Assembly: GCF_024494355.1 (NCBI RefSeq)
Contig: NZ_JAKNQY010000028.1
Location: 18,734-82,733, forward strand
DNA length: 64,000 nucleotides
Direction: 5' to 3'
Origin: Pseudomonas sp. Q11
GTDB taxonomy: Bacteria; Pseudomonadota; Gammaproteobacteria; Pseudomonadales; Pseudomonadaceae
This document shows positions 36,367 to 49,025 of this stretch, piece by piece; position 1 is the stretch's first letter; every line of letters starts with the position of its first letter. A model generated the notes under the pieces. It was given only the letters and a program-made list of their open reading frames with translations. It was not told where the DNA came from and did not search any database. Both the position numbers and the translations under genes were made by a program.

Positions 36367-37371
36367 ATGTCAATCAAGCAAGTCTTCAAGCGCACCGGCG
36401 GCTGGCTGTACCTGAATACCTCCCTGGGCCGCGGGCCGTTGCGTGGCGCCGGCGTGATTCTGATGCTGCACCGGGTCCTTAACAATGACCGCGCCGCCGA
36501 ACTGCCCCATCGCAACGAATTGTGCGTGGGGCCGGAAGCGTTCGAGCACCTGCTCATCTGGCTGCAACGCTATTTCGAATGCGTGCCCTTGATGAGCCTG
36601 CTGCTGGCCGATCCTGAAAGCGTGCCGAATCGCCCGCGAGTGGCCCTGACCTTCGATGATGGTTGGCGCGACAACGCGATGAATGCCTTTCCTTTGTTGC
36701 GCCAATACCAAGTGCCGGCGAGTATTTTCCTGTCCACCGATTTCATCGGCAGCCGCCAGCACTTCTGGTGGGAAAGTATCGGCGAAACCCTGTGGGGCAG
36801 CCATGGACAAGTGGCGCGACATTCGTTGATCGAGCATTTGCAGCACGCCGGCCGGCCGTTGCCGGTGATGCTCGATGACCTGGATGACCAGCGCCGCAGC
36901 CTGTCGCTGATGCACTATCTGCAGAGCCTCAAGAGCCTTGATCCACAGGTCTTGAACGACCTCACCGACGCCTGTCCCACGGGCGCCCAACCCCAGGCAC
37001 TGGATTGGTTCCAGGTGCGGATGCTGGAAGATTCCGGGCTCATCCGCTTCGGCCCTCATGGCGCCAGCCATGCGATTCTCACCGGGCTGGATGATCAGCG
37101 CCTGCACGAGGAACTGAGCCGCAGCCGGGCGGCCCTGGAGAACGGTTGCGCCCAACCGCTGCCGGTGTATTGCTACCCCAACGGCGATCACGATGAACGC
37201 GTACGCCAACAAGTGGCAGCCCACGGTTTTCCATTTGCCCTGGGCACCGAGACCGGCTTGTATCGCACCGACGGCGACCCGTTGAACGTGCCGCGCTTCG
37301 GTGTCAGCCAACGCAATGCCCAGCACCCCGAATTGCTGGCCTGGCGCATTCGCCGAGGGACCCGCTCATGA
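36367..37371 (+). CDS. Polysaccharide deacetylase (NodB-type)
   Basis: A 334-aa carbohydrate esterase 4-family enzyme. The metal/catalytic motif TFDDGW lies at residues 95-100 and HGASH (His231, His235) supplies the zinc ligands. No obvious signal peptide, so it may act on lipid-linked precursor in the cytoplasm or be membrane-associated. AAGGAG precedes the ATG; the next gene overlaps its stop codon. It implies N-acetyl or O-acetyl sugars in the polymer. Confidence 0.9.
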   Translation: MSIKQVFKRTGGWLYLNTSLGRGPLRGAGVILMLHRVLNNDRAAELPHRNELCVGPEAFEHLLIWLQRYFECVPLMSLLLADPESVPNRPRVALTFDDGWRDNAMNAFPLLRQYQVPASIFLSTDFIGSRQHFWWESIGETLWGSHGQVARHSLIEHLQHAGRPLPVMLDDLDDQRRSLSLMHYLQSLKSLDPQVLNDLTDACPTGAQPQALDWFQVRMLEDSGLIRFGPHGASHAILTGLDDQRLHEELSRSRAALENGCAQPLPVYCYPNGDHDERVRQQVAAHGFPFALGTETGLYRTDGDPLNVPRFGVSQRNAQHPELLAWRIRRGTRS

Positions 37372-38672
37372 GCCGCGGTCATTACCTCAAGCATCTGGCG
37401 CTGAGCATGGGCACGCGCCTGGCGATGATTGGCCTGCGCCTGCTGCGCAATGTGTTGCTGGCGCGGATTCTGGGGCCCAGCGAACGCGGGCTGTTCGCAC
37501 TGCTGAGCACCCTGCCGGACCTGATCAGCGCCGCCACCAGTGGTGGCCTGAATTCGGCCGTGGGTTATCAAGCGGCTCAACAACGTTCGATGGGGGTGCT
37601 GCTCAGTCAGGTGCTGGTCTTCGGCTGCCTGTTGGCCGGGTTGTTGACGGTGCTGGTGGTGGCGCTGGTGCGCGAATTTGGCGGCGAACTGGACATCACC
37701 ACGCAGTTGGGACTGTTGGCGTGGCTGCTGCTGTTGGCCGTGCCGTTGACCGTGCTCAAGAGCGGCCTGCTGACACTGCACAATGCGTCCGGCGGCGTGG
37801 GCGCCTTCAATGTCCTGCGGCTGATGGAATCCCTGGCGCCGCTGTTGCTGTTCCTGGCGTTGTTCTGGATGTGGAAGGACACCGCCCTGGAAGCCGCGCT
37901 GATCAGTTGGCTGGCGGGTCTGAGTCTGGTGGTGCTGGCTGGTTGGGTCTGGCTGCGGCGGGACCACACGTTCACCCTGCAATGGGATCGCACCCACCAG
38001 AAAGAGCTGTTGCGCTACGGTGCCCGTAGCCACCCCGACTTGCTGTTCCAGCAAGTGGTGCTGCGCTCGGACTACCTGTTCATCGGTGCCCTGCTGGGCA
38101 GCGCTGCGCTGGGCCATTACGCCATGGCCAGCGCCGCCGCCGAACTGCTGTTGATCGTGCCGGAGGCGGTCACCACACCGTTGATGAAGCGCCTGCTGCA
38201 ACAAGACACCGACATGAAACGCCTGACACCCCTGGCCCTGCGCCTGACCGCCACGGTCATGCTCGGCGCCTGCCTGGGCATGGCGCTGATTGGTGAATGG
38301 TTGATCGTCACGCTGTTCGGCGCCGCTTACCAACCGGCTTATCCCGCCTTGCTGGCGCTGCTGCCGGGACTCTTCGGGCTGTGTTACGCGAGCATCCTGC
38401 GCCTGGATCTGCTGGGCAAGAATCGACCCGGTACGGTTTCGCTGCTGATGGGTGTGGGGGCGTTATTGAACCTGACCTTGAACCTGATCCTGATTCCGCG
38501 CTTCGGCATCGTCGGGGCCGCCGCGGCTTCTTCGATCGCCTATATGGCCGTCACCGTCGCGCTACTGGCGACGTACTGCCGCCTCAGCGGCGTGACGCTG
38601 TGGCAGACGCTGATCATCCTGCCCAGTGACCTGCTGCCCATGCGGCAAATGCTGATGGGGAAATCCGCATGA
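37368..38672 (+). CDS. Wzx-like oligosaccharide flippase
   Basis: A 434-aa MATE/PST-family transporter with about 12-14 TM helices across the whole length; the N-terminal RNVLLARILGPSERGLFALL is typical of lipid-linked oligosaccharide flippases. It moves completed repeat units to the periplasmic face for polymerisation. ATGA overlap with the deacetylase gene. Its own stop is followed by an overlapping ATG that leads only into REP sequence. Confidence 0.9.
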   Translation: MSRGHYLKHLALSMGTRLAMIGLRLLRNVLLARILGPSERGLFALLSTLPDLISAATSGGLNSAVGYQAAQQRSMGVLLSQVLVFGCLLAGLLTVLVVALVREFGGELDITTQLGLLAWLLLLAVPLTVLKSGLLTLHNASGGVGAFNVLRLMESLAPLLLFLALFWMWKDTALEAALISWLAGLSLVVLAGWVWLRRDHTFTLQWDRTHQKELLRYGARSHPDLLFQQVVLRSDYLFIGALLGSAALGHYAMASAAAELLLIVPEAVTTPLMKRLLQQDTDMKRLTPLALRLTATVMLGACLGMALIGEWLIVTLFGAAYQPAYPALLALLPGLFGLCYASILRLDLLGKNRPGTVSLLMGVGALLNLTLNLILIPRFGIVGAAAASSIAYMAVTVALLATYCRLSGVTLWQTLIILPSDLLPMRQMLMGKSA

Positions 38673-38691
38673 ACGCCGTCGCCAGACAGAC

Positions 38692-38853
38692 CGTCATCGC
38701 GAGCAGGCTCGCTCCCACAGGGCTTGGCGGCCAGCCAGTTGGTGGCCGCTACAGTTCGAACCTCAGGGCTAGCCTGCTCCCACAGTGGCTTGGCGCCGGG
38801 CGCGCACTCTGCGGCCGCTACACATCCAATGTGGGAGCGAGCCTGCTCGCGAT
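38692..38853. repeat. REP fragments inserted between flippase and downstream GNAT gene
   Basis: Half-REP at 38692-38720, a partial one at 38771-38785 and another half at 38829-38853. A 111-codon frame starting at the ATGA overlap (38669) runs through this region, but its residues are translations of REP DNA, so it is not called as a gene. Confidence 0.8.
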
Positions 38854-38978
38854 GGGGTCGGCCCGGTGCTTGTGCAAACCCGTCAGATCCGGTTTCTCCT
38901 GCCCGGGGACACCCTGTTTTGCCATGGACTGGAGCCCCCCCCCCTTTTCTCCCAACACGCCACCCGTCAGGAGGCACT

Positions 38979-39668
38979 ATGAACGCTCTGCAAAAATTGC
39001 GTGATCGCATCCAGAAGAAAGGCCTGCGCGCCGTGCTCAAAAAACTGTGCAGACGCTACGTGTTTTTCCACTCTCAACTGATATGGATGGAGCGGGATCT
39101 GGTCAGTCCTGTGCCGCCTTGCAAGCTAAAGGCTTATCCTGCGTTGCGCCGGGAGCTCATCACAACGAGCAACGCCGACGCCTTCGCCACCCACTTCGGC
39201 GACCGCGTCGAGACCATGCGTGAGCTGGCAGCCGAAGGCCACACCGGCCTGATGTATCTGGACAGCAAGGGCGACACCGTCGCTTTCATCTGGGGCAGTC
39301 AACGCGACTATTTCGACCGCCATTTCTACGGTTGCTGGTTCCCGGTCAAGGCGGGCGAGTTCTTCGAGTTTGGCGGTGAAATGATCCGTGCCTATTGGGG
39401 CAGCCAGTTGTCGGTGGACGTGCAACTGGACCTCTGGAAGACCATGGCCGACAAAGGCAGCGACAAGGTCGTCGACGTCTGCGACTTGCAAAACACTCCA
39501 GCCGTCAAGCTGCACCTGCGCATGGACTATCAGGAGCGCGGTCAAATCACCCACGTGTATTGTCTGTTTGGCCGCTGGCGCTTTTTCCGCGACACGTTCT
39601 ATAGCGGCTCGCTGCTGGACACGTTTCGCAAACCGGCACAGCCGACCGCCACCACTGCGGCGGCCTGA
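38979..39668 (+). CDS. GNAT-fold acyltransferase-like protein in exopolysaccharide operon
   Basis: A 229-aa soluble protein starting MNALQKLRDRIQKKG after a good AGGAGG site. The central and C-terminal parts look like a GNAT N-acyltransferase (DTVAFIWGSQRDYF; CDLQNTPAVKLHLRMDYQERG, where the last part resembles the final beta-strand region). It may acylate a sugar nucleotide or the polymer. The stop overlaps the next gene's start (TGATG). Family call is moderate. Confidence 0.65.
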   Translation: MNALQKLRDRIQKKGLRAVLKKLCRRYVFFHSQLIWMERDLVSPVPPCKLKAYPALRRELITTSNADAFATHFGDRVETMRELAAEGHTGLMYLDSKGDTVAFIWGSQRDYFDRHFYGCWFPVKAGEFFEFGGEMIRAYWGSQLSVDVQLDLWKTMADKGSDKVVDVCDLQNTPAVKLHLRMDYQERGQITHVYCLFGRWRFFRDTFYSGSLLDTFRKPAQPTATTAAA

Positions 39669-40852
39669 TGCCGATGGCGATCCGGTTCCAATGGTGCCGC
39701 TCCTTGAGCGCGGCGCAGTTCCCTGCAACGGCTTATGAACAGCTGCGAACCCAGGTGGCCGACCCTACGCCATTCAACACCCTGGCCTGGCTGCAAGCTG
39801 CGGAGTTTGCGCTGCTGCCCGATCAGCAACTCAACATACTGCTTGGCTGGCAGGACCAGACACTGTGCCTTTGTTTACCGCTGATATCGGGGCGCGAACG
39901 CATCTGCGGGCTGCGCTTTCGGGTGCTGCGTCACTTGGGCTATCCATTGGCTGACCGCATCGCACCGCTGATCCGGCTGGATGCCGAGGATATGGCTGAG
40001 GCGCTGATGCAGATCCGCCAACACCTGCCCCACGCGCTGCTGCAATTGAATGAAGTGACCGAGCCGGTCGGTGAAGAAAGCGTCCTCAGTGCCTGGATGG
40101 CCCTGAGTTCCACCGGGGAACGGCGGCTCAGTTGCCGGGTGCCGGTGCATTTGATCAGTGACAGCGACCGCCAGGAGATTTCCGGCGACCCCCGCTACAA
40201 GTTGCGCCGGGCGCGCAAGCGGATCGCCGCATGTGGGGCCCGGATCCGCCGGATAACGCCGGACGCCATCAGCATGGGCCTGCTGCTGCAAGACCTTGCC
40301 GAAGTCGAGGGCGCCAGTTGGAAAGGAGAAGAAGGTGTCGGCATCTTCGCCGACCCCGGGCGTCGGCAGTGGATGAACCATGCGTTCACCGCCCTCGCCG
40401 CCGAAGGCATGGTGCGGGTGGTGGTGCTGGAACTGGACGGTCGCTGCATCAGTTACCGCCTTGGCCTGCTGGAGCAGGGGCGGCTGTATGACTACAACCT
40501 GGCATTCCTGCCGCAACATGCCGACCTGGGCAGCGGTCGGGTTCTGCTCGAGGAGTGGATTCGCTGGGGGCTGGATGACAACTGGCGCTGGATCGATGCG
40601 TCGCGGGTCAGCCTGGAAAACTCGAGCCATCAACTGCATGAACGCATGACCGGACAACTGGAGCATTGGCGTTGGAGTTTTTATTCATGGCAGCCCGGTG
40701 GCCTGGTACTGGGGCTCGCCTTACGGTTATGGAAAAGCCTTAAGCCGCTACTGCACAAGCGCCCCGCCGGGCAAACCGCAACAACAGCTTCGCCGTCGTC
40801 CCCCAAACACAAGGAGAATGTGAATGCCACGCCAAGTGATCATCAACGCTGA
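39668..40852 (+). CDS. FemAB/BcsL-like GNAT acyltransferase
   Basis: A 394-aa protein resembling the CelD/BcsL Acetyltransf_6 group: KLRRARKRI near residue 178 and VVVLELDGRCISYRLGLLEQGRLYDYNLAF around 255-285. These enzymes are found in cellulose and other exopolysaccharide loci. It overlaps the upstream GNAT-like gene by one base and the next gene by 29 bp, so it belongs to the same transcript. Substrate unknown. Confidence 0.8.
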   Translation: MPMAIRFQWCRSLSAAQFPATAYEQLRTQVADPTPFNTLAWLQAAEFALLPDQQLNILLGWQDQTLCLCLPLISGRERICGLRFRVLRHLGYPLADRIAPLIRLDAEDMAEALMQIRQHLPHALLQLNEVTEPVGEESVLSAWMALSSTGERRLSCRVPVHLISDSDRQEISGDPRYKLRRARKRIAACGARIRRITPDAISMGLLLQDLAEVEGASWKGEEGVGIFADPGRRQWMNHAFTALAAEGMVRVVVLELDGRCISYRLGLLEQGRLYDYNLAFLPQHADLGSGRVLLEEWIRWGLDDNWRWIDASRVSLENSSHQLHERMTGQLEHWRWSFYSWQPGGLVLGLALRLWKSLKPLLHKRPAGQTATTASPSSPKHKENVNATPSDHQR

Positions 40853-41618
40853 CGACTTCGGACTCGACCTCAACGAAAACGCGCTCATCCTGCGGGCCTT
40901 CGAGGCCGGCGTGATCAGTTCGGCCACGGCCATGGCCAACATGCCGGCTTTCGAGCAAGCCTGTGAAATGGCCCGACAACCGCTGCTCGACGGCCGAGTC
41001 GGCCTGCATTTCAACCTCAGCTACGGCCGCCCACTGAGCCAGAGCATCGCTTCACGACCGGCGTTTTGCGACGCGAACGGCGAGTTCGACCTGAATATCT
41101 CGCGCTACTGCCTGCGCCTTGGCTCAAAAGACCTCGCAGCTGTGGAGCAGGAGCTCCGGGCGCAGTGGCAACGCTGCCTGGACCACGGCCTGCGCCCCAG
41201 CCATCTGGATTCTCATCAACATGTGCATAACATCTGGCCCATTGGAGAGCTGGTGGCCCGCTTCGCCGCACGGCGGGGTGTGCCGATTCGGTTGGCGCGT
41301 AACCTGGGGGCAAACCTGAACCTGCCCAAGCGCCTGTTCAAAACGTTGCTCAACCGGCGCCTGCGCGCCCTGTGCGGCGCGACTGCCGACTACGTCTGCA
41401 CACCGGCCGACCTGCACCATGCTGCGCCGCCGGGCCTCGGTTCGCTTGAGGTGATCGTGCATCCACTGCACCTGGATGAGGATTTTGGCGACGCGAGCCT
41501 GATGCCAGGGGACTCACTGACCCAAGTGCTGCATAAACGCCTGGCGGGCGTGCCCAGGGTGGCGTACGGCGCAGCGGTGAAGGTTTTGCTGCTGACCCAA
41601 TATGGGGACGTGCAGTGA
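40824..41618 (+). CDS. YdjC/ChbG-family carbohydrate deacetylase
   Basis: A 264-aa metal-dependent deacetylase with NADDFG (8-13) at the start and HLDSHQHVHN near residue 130, the conserved metal/catalytic His-Asp residues. ChbG removes acetyl from chito-oligosaccharides; HpnK removes it from hopanoid sugars. AAGGAG precedes the ATG. Last gene of the polysaccharide operon, giving the locus two unrelated deacetylases. Confidence 0.88.
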   Translation: MPRQVIINADDFGLDLNENALILRAFEAGVISSATAMANMPAFEQACEMARQPLLDGRVGLHFNLSYGRPLSQSIASRPAFCDANGEFDLNISRYCLRLGSKDLAAVEQELRAQWQRCLDHGLRPSHLDSHQHVHNIWPIGELVARFAARRGVPIRLARNLGANLNLPKRLFKTLLNRRLRALCGATADYVCTPADLHHAAPPGLGSLEVIVHPLHLDEDFGDASLMPGDSLTQVLHKRLAGVPRVAYGAAVKVLLLTQYGDVQ

Positions 41619-41638
41619 TTAAGATACGCGACGGTTCA

Positions 41639-41690
41639 CTGTGGCGAGGGGATTTATCCCCGTTGGGCTGCGTAGCAGCCCCAAAAAAAG
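41639..41690. repeat. Second-class Pseudomonas palindromic repeat / terminator-like
   Basis: GGGGATTTATCCCC (41648-41661) is followed by GGGCTGCGTAGCAGCCC (41665-41681) and a run of A. This matches the TGTGGCGAGGG... repeat class common in fluorescens-group genomes. It starts 20 bp after the end of the polysaccharide operon and may terminate it. Confidence 0.65.
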
Positions 41691-41762
41691 ACGAGTAGTG
41701 ACCCACCCTTCAGACGAATCTGATAAAAAGCATCTTCATGTCTTGAGTAGCGAATCGCATCG

Positions 41763-42704
41763 ATGTCTTCGTCTCTTCTCTCCCGCCTTGGGCGACGCTG
41801 GCTGGCTTTGCTGTGCATGTCCGCTATGGTGGTGGGGCTGCCGGTGGGCTGCGGCGTGTTGCAGCACAAGGAGCGTGAGCTGGTGTTTCGGATCGAGCCG
41901 GGAACGGCGACCTGGTTCAGCGGCTTGCCGGGCGGCGTGCAGGAGTTCGATCTCAAGCCCAAAAGCTTCAAGGCCGGGGAAAGTATCCACAGCTGGTGGT
42001 GGCCGGCCGAACGCAAGAACGCGCCAGCGATTCTGTACCTGCACGGCGTGCGCTGGAACCTGACCGGTCAGTTGTTTCGTATTCGGCAGTTAAGGGCCCT
42101 GGGCTTTTCGGTGCTGGCCATCGATTACCGTGGCTTCGGCAAAAGCCAGGGCGATCTGCCGTCGGAAGCCAGCGTCTATGAAGATGCGCGCATTGCCTGG
42201 CAGCGTCTTGAAGTGCTGCAACCGGACCCGGCCCTGCGGCTGATCTACGGCCATTCACTGGGCGGCGCCGTCGCGGTGGACCTCGCCGCGGAACTTGGCC
42301 AGAAGGCAGCGAAAGACGGCAGCCTCGTGCCCGCCCGAGGCCTGGTCATCGAATCTACTTTCACCTCTTTGGGCGATGTCGCAACAGCCATGGCGAACAC
42401 CTCTCTACCGGTACGCTGGTTGCTGTCGCAGAAGTTCGACTCCATCGACAAGATCCGCGAGATCAACATGCCGTTGCTGGTGGTGCACGGTGCCGCTGAT
42501 CGCTACGTCCCGCCACGCTTCAGCGAGCAATTGTTCAACGCCGCCCAGGAGCCCAAGCGCCTGTTACTGGTGCCAGGTGCGACGCACAACAACAGCATGA
42601 ACCTGGCGGGCAGCACCTACCGACAGGCATTGGATGCCCTGATGAAAGCCGGACCATCGCCCGTGGCCGGACACCCTCATGCCAGCCCGGGCAAGGCGGG
42701 CTGA
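41763..42704 (+). CDS. Alpha/beta hydrolase, membrane-anchored or exported
   Basis: A 313-aa serine hydrolase. The N-terminal hydrophobic stretch (about 12-30, ending in VGLPVGCG) suggests export; Cys30 could be lipidated but the preceding residues are not a canonical lipobox. LYLHGVRWN, DYRGFGKS, the nucleophile elbow GHSLGG and a late GATHNN give the triad context. It resembles BAAT/BEM46-type hydrolases. It follows the polysaccharide operon but is separated by a palindromic repeat and is probably independent. Confidence 0.82.
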   Translation: MSSSLLSRLGRRWLALLCMSAMVVGLPVGCGVLQHKERELVFRIEPGTATWFSGLPGGVQEFDLKPKSFKAGESIHSWWWPAERKNAPAILYLHGVRWNLTGQLFRIRQLRALGFSVLAIDYRGFGKSQGDLPSEASVYEDARIAWQRLEVLQPDPALRLIYGHSLGGAVAVDLAAELGQKAAKDGSLVPARGLVIESTFTSLGDVATAMANTSLPVRWLLSQKFDSIDKIREINMPLLVVHGAADRYVPPRFSEQLFNAAQEPKRLLLVPGATHNNSMNLAGSTYRQALDALMKAGPSPVAGHPHASPGKAG

Positions 42705-42726
42705 TTCACATTCGCCGCTAATCCCC

Positions 42727-42819
42727 CTGTGGGAGCGAGCCTGCTCGCGATGGCGGTGGGTCTGTTTGCATTAATGCTGGATGTGCCACCGCCATCGCGG
42801 GCAAGCCTTGCTCCCACAG
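42727..42819. repeat. REP/BIME pair
   Basis: CTGTGGGAGCGAGCCTGCTC and its inverted partner GCAAGCCTTGCTCCCACAG flank a loop of about 45 bp, between two convergent genes. Confidence 0.9.
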
Positions 42820-42902
42820 TTTTGCGCGTCGTTGGCGGAGCCCCCATCCATCAAAAATCCACCGTGGTGGCTGTGTTCATTTCAGATTTTTTGGAGCCAA
42901 GC

Positions 42903-42930
42903 AAAAAAAACGGCACCTTGCGGTGCCGTT
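42903..42930 (-). terminator. Rho-independent terminator of the ABC transporter operon
   Basis: On the minus strand, ACGGCACC-GCAA-GGTGCCGT is followed by eight T residues, 20 bp after the solute-binding protein stop codon. A strong, classic intrinsic terminator. Confidence 0.92.
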
Positions 42931-42950
42931 CATTCATTGCAGGTCCAGCT

Positions 42951-44693
<1,743 letters not shown>

Positions 44694-44739
44694 AGAGACC
44701 TCCTGTTTGGGTTTAAGAGCCTGATCGTCGAACCTTCGA

Positions 44740-45012
44740 CTAGCCCCACCGCATCACTGCCAACAGCCACACCAAAGACAACGCGAACGCTATCCAGATG
44801 CTCCAGTCGGTGGCGCCGATTACCAGCAGATGCAGGTAGGCGCTACCGAGAAGACCGATAAACAACCGATCGCCACGGGTGGTGGCAATCGGCAGGAAAC
44901 CGCGCCGAGGGATACTCGGCGAACGCAGTTCCCACGTAGTCATGCCTGCCAGCAGCAAGGCGATGACACCAAAGAAGGCCGCCGTCGGGCCGGTCCAGTT
45001 CATCCATTCCAT
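44740..45012 (-). CDS. Small membrane subunit, DUF2160 (GlpU-like)
   Basis: A 90-aa protein with about three TM helices, MEWMNWTGPTAAFFGVI at the start and WSIWIAFALSLVWLLAV at the end. DUF2160 proteins are encoded within glycerol-type ABC operons between a permease and the binding protein, as here; their role is unclear. AGGAG lies six bases before the chosen ATG; a second ATG one codon earlier is possible. Confidence 0.85.
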   Translation of the reverse strand: MEWMNWTGPTAAFFGVIALLLAGMTTWELRSPSIPRRGFLPIATTRGDRLFIGLLGSAYLHLLVIGATDWSIWIAFALSLVWLLAVMRWG

Positions 45013-45022
45013 CATCGTCTCC

Positions 45023-45823
<801 letters not shown>

Positions 45824-45833
45824 GGCGCGGGCC

Positions 45834-46696
<863 letters not shown>

Positions 46697-46700
<4 letters not shown>

Positions 46701-47806
46701 GGCTGCACCTCGCTCAACGGTTCCAGCAGGTATTCATCGGCATACACCATCAGCCATTGGCCCGGAAAACTGATGTACGCGGTGTCTTCGGGCACCGGTT
46801 TGTCTTCGGCCAGGCGCACCTTGATCGGCGCGCCATCGAGGTTGAGGGTGAGGATCTTGTAGGTGCCCAGGTCTTCGACGTGGACGACGTCGGCCCGCAT
46901 CGCATCGTCGTAAGGCCCGTCCCAGACATGGACGAACTCAGGACGAATACCGACCTTCAGGCTTTTGCCTTTGGCCTGGGCAATACCGCGTTGCAACGTT
47001 TCGGACAGCGGCAAGTGGGTAGAAGCGAAACCGACACCGCCGGATTGCGCCGTGACCTCGATCAGGTTCATCCCTGGGCTGCCGATGAAATAGCCGACAA
47101 AGGTGTGGCTCGGACGTTCGAACAACTCCCTGGGCGTGCCGAACTGCACGATCTGACCGCCATACATCACCGCGATCTTGTCGGCGAAGGTGGACGCTTC
47201 CAACTGGTCGTGAGTGACGTAGACCATGGTGATGTTGAACTGCTCGTGGATCTGCTTGAGCTTGCGCCGCAGCTTCCATTTCAGGTGCGGGTCGATCACC
47301 GTCAGCGGTTCGTCGAACAGGATCGCCGACACATCGTCGCGCACCAGCCCGCGCCCCATGGAGACTTTCTGTTTTTCGTCGGCGGTGAGGTTGCGGGCCT
47401 TTTTGTCCAGCAGGTTCTGCAGGTCCAGGACCTCGGCGATTTCCTGCACCTTGGTGTGGATTTTCGCCTCGGCCATGCCCTGGTTACGCAGCGGGAAGGC
47501 CAGGTTGTCGAACACCGTCATGGTGTCGTACACCACCGGGAACTGGAACACCTGGGCAATGTTGCGACGCTCCGGGGTCAGGTCGTTGACGACTTTACTG
47601 TCGAACATCACCTGGCCTTCGGAGGGGCTCAACAGTCCGGAAATGATATTGAGCAAAGTGGACTTGCCGCAGCCCGATGGCCCGAGCAACGCATAGGCAC
47701 CGCCCTGCTCCCAGATGTGGTTCATCTCGCGGATCGCGTAATCCTCAGGGCCCGCCGGGGTGCTGGTGTAACTGTGGGCGAGGTTCTGCAAACGAATTTC
47801 AGCCAT
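46697..47806 (-). CDS. ABC transporter ATPase with degenerate signature motif (GlpT-like)
   Basis: A 369-aa cytoplasmic ATPase with Walker A GPSGCGKST (about 39-47), Walker B AILFDEP and a C-terminal TOBE-like regulatory domain. The LSGGQ signature is replaced by LTADEKQKVSMGRGL, so this subunit may form a non-canonical half-site in a heterodimer with the adjacent ATPase, which has normal LSGGQ. Overlaps its neighbours on both sides. Confidence 0.9.
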
Positions 47807-48900
47807 CAGGCAACCCTCGCAATACGCTGGCCCGGGGCTTGGACCAGCTTGCCCTGGGCATCGAAGACAAACAGTTTGTGGGTCGGAATGTAGATGCGGA
47901 TCAGCTCATCCACGTCGTATTCATGGACGCCGGACAAATGCAGCACCAGCAGGAAATGCTCGTTGCGCACGTGCAGGAATGTCTCCGAACCGCTGATCTC
48001 GGCCACCTCGACGGTCACCGCCAGTTCCAGGTCGTCGTCGTTGCTCGGCACCAGGGAAATATGGCTGGGCCGCACGCCGAAGCGGAACTCGCCCTCGCCC
48101 ACCGGACGCAGATCGACGTTCAGCGGGAAGTGCACGAAATTGGCGAAGCTCACTTCATTGCCGGCGATACGGCCCGGCATGAGATTGATCGGTGGCTCGG
48201 AGAACAGCTCGGCGGCCAGTACGGTTTGCGGCTGGTGATACACCGAGGCCGAGTTGCCGCTCTGGATCACCCGGCCCTCATGCAGGATCGTCGTGGTACC
48301 GCCCAAAGCCAGGGCTTCGTTGGGTTCGGTGGTGGCGTAGACGGCGATGGTGTGGCGGGCCTGGAACAGTTCGCGCATTTCCTGGCGAAGTTCTTCACGC
48401 AGTTTGTAGTCCAGGTTCACCAGGGGCTCGTCGAACAGGATCAGTTCGGCGTCCTTGACCAGCGCGCGGGCCATGGCGGTGCGCTGCTGTTGGCCGCCCG
48501 ACAATTCCAGCGGGTGACGCTGCAGAAACTTCTCAATGCGCAGCATCTTCGCGGTTTCCAGCACCTTGCTCTGGATCACCTCGTTGGACACACCAGCCTG
48601 GCGCAGCGGCGAGGCGATATTTTCGAACACCGTCATGGTCGGGTAGTTGATGAACTGCTGATAAACCATCGACACATTACGCAGCCGCACCGGGCGCTGG
48701 GTGACGTCGACGCCGTTCATCAGGATGCGCCCGCTGTCGGGCTTGTCCAGGCCGGCCATCAGGCGCATGAGGCTGGTCTTGCCGGACAACGTGCGGCCCA
48801 GCAGAACGTTGAAGGATCCGGGTTCGAAACTCAGGTTGGCATCGTCGATCCAGGTCTGGCCCTCGACGGTGCGACAGATGTGCTCAAGCGTTAATGACAT
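47806..48900 (-). CDS. ABC transporter ATPase (GlpS-like)
   Basis: A 364-aa ATPase with Walker A GRTLSGKTS, signature LSGGQQQRTAMARAL and Walker B LILFDEP, then a C-terminal TOBE-like domain (for example FRFGVRPSHISLV). First gene of the importer operon; it supplies the canonical half of a heterodimeric ATPase. A sigma-54-like promoter lies about 46-61 bp upstream of its start. Confidence 0.9.
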   Translation of the reverse strand: MSLTLEHICRTVEGQTWIDDANLSFEPGSFNVLLGRTLSGKTSLMRLMAGLDKPDSGRILMNGVDVTQRPVRLRNVSMVYQQFINYPTMTVFENIASPLRQAGVSNEVIQSKVLETAKMLRIEKFLQRHPLELSGGQQQRTAMARALVKDAELILFDEPLVNLDYKLREELRQEMRELFQARHTIAVYATTEPNEALALGGTTTILHEGRVIQSGNSASVYHQPQTVLAAELFSEPPINLMPGRIAGNEVSFANFVHFPLNVDLRPVGEGEFRFGVRPSHISLVPSNDDDLELAVTVEVAEISGSETFLHVRNEHFLLVLHLSGVHEYDVDELIRIYIPTHKLFVFDAQGKLVQAPGQRIARVA

Positions 48901-48945
48901 GGCTCGGCCTTTTTATTATTTGGAGTCAAGCGACCCGAGTCTAAA

Positions 48946-48961
48946 AGCGAAAGCCGTGCCA
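48946..48961 (-). promoter_or_regulatory. Sigma-54 (-24/-12) promoter of the ABC importer operon
   Basis: Read on the minus strand: TGGCACGGCTTTCGCT, matching the TGGCACG-N4-TTGC consensus with a single mismatch (TCGC for TTGC) and correct GG-to-GC spacing. It is placed directly ahead of the first ATPase gene, and the divergent neighbour encodes a sigma-54 activator. Confidence 0.75.
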
Positions 48962-49025
48962 GGAATCACAAGTCAATGATTCTATTAATTTTTTCTCTTG
49001 TTCTTCAGAAAAGCACATTCGTTGA

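Noticed and set aside
38669..39004. 111-aa frame overlapping the flippase stop
   Set aside because: Its residues come from REP element translation; no domain is visible and the next gene has its own strong site.
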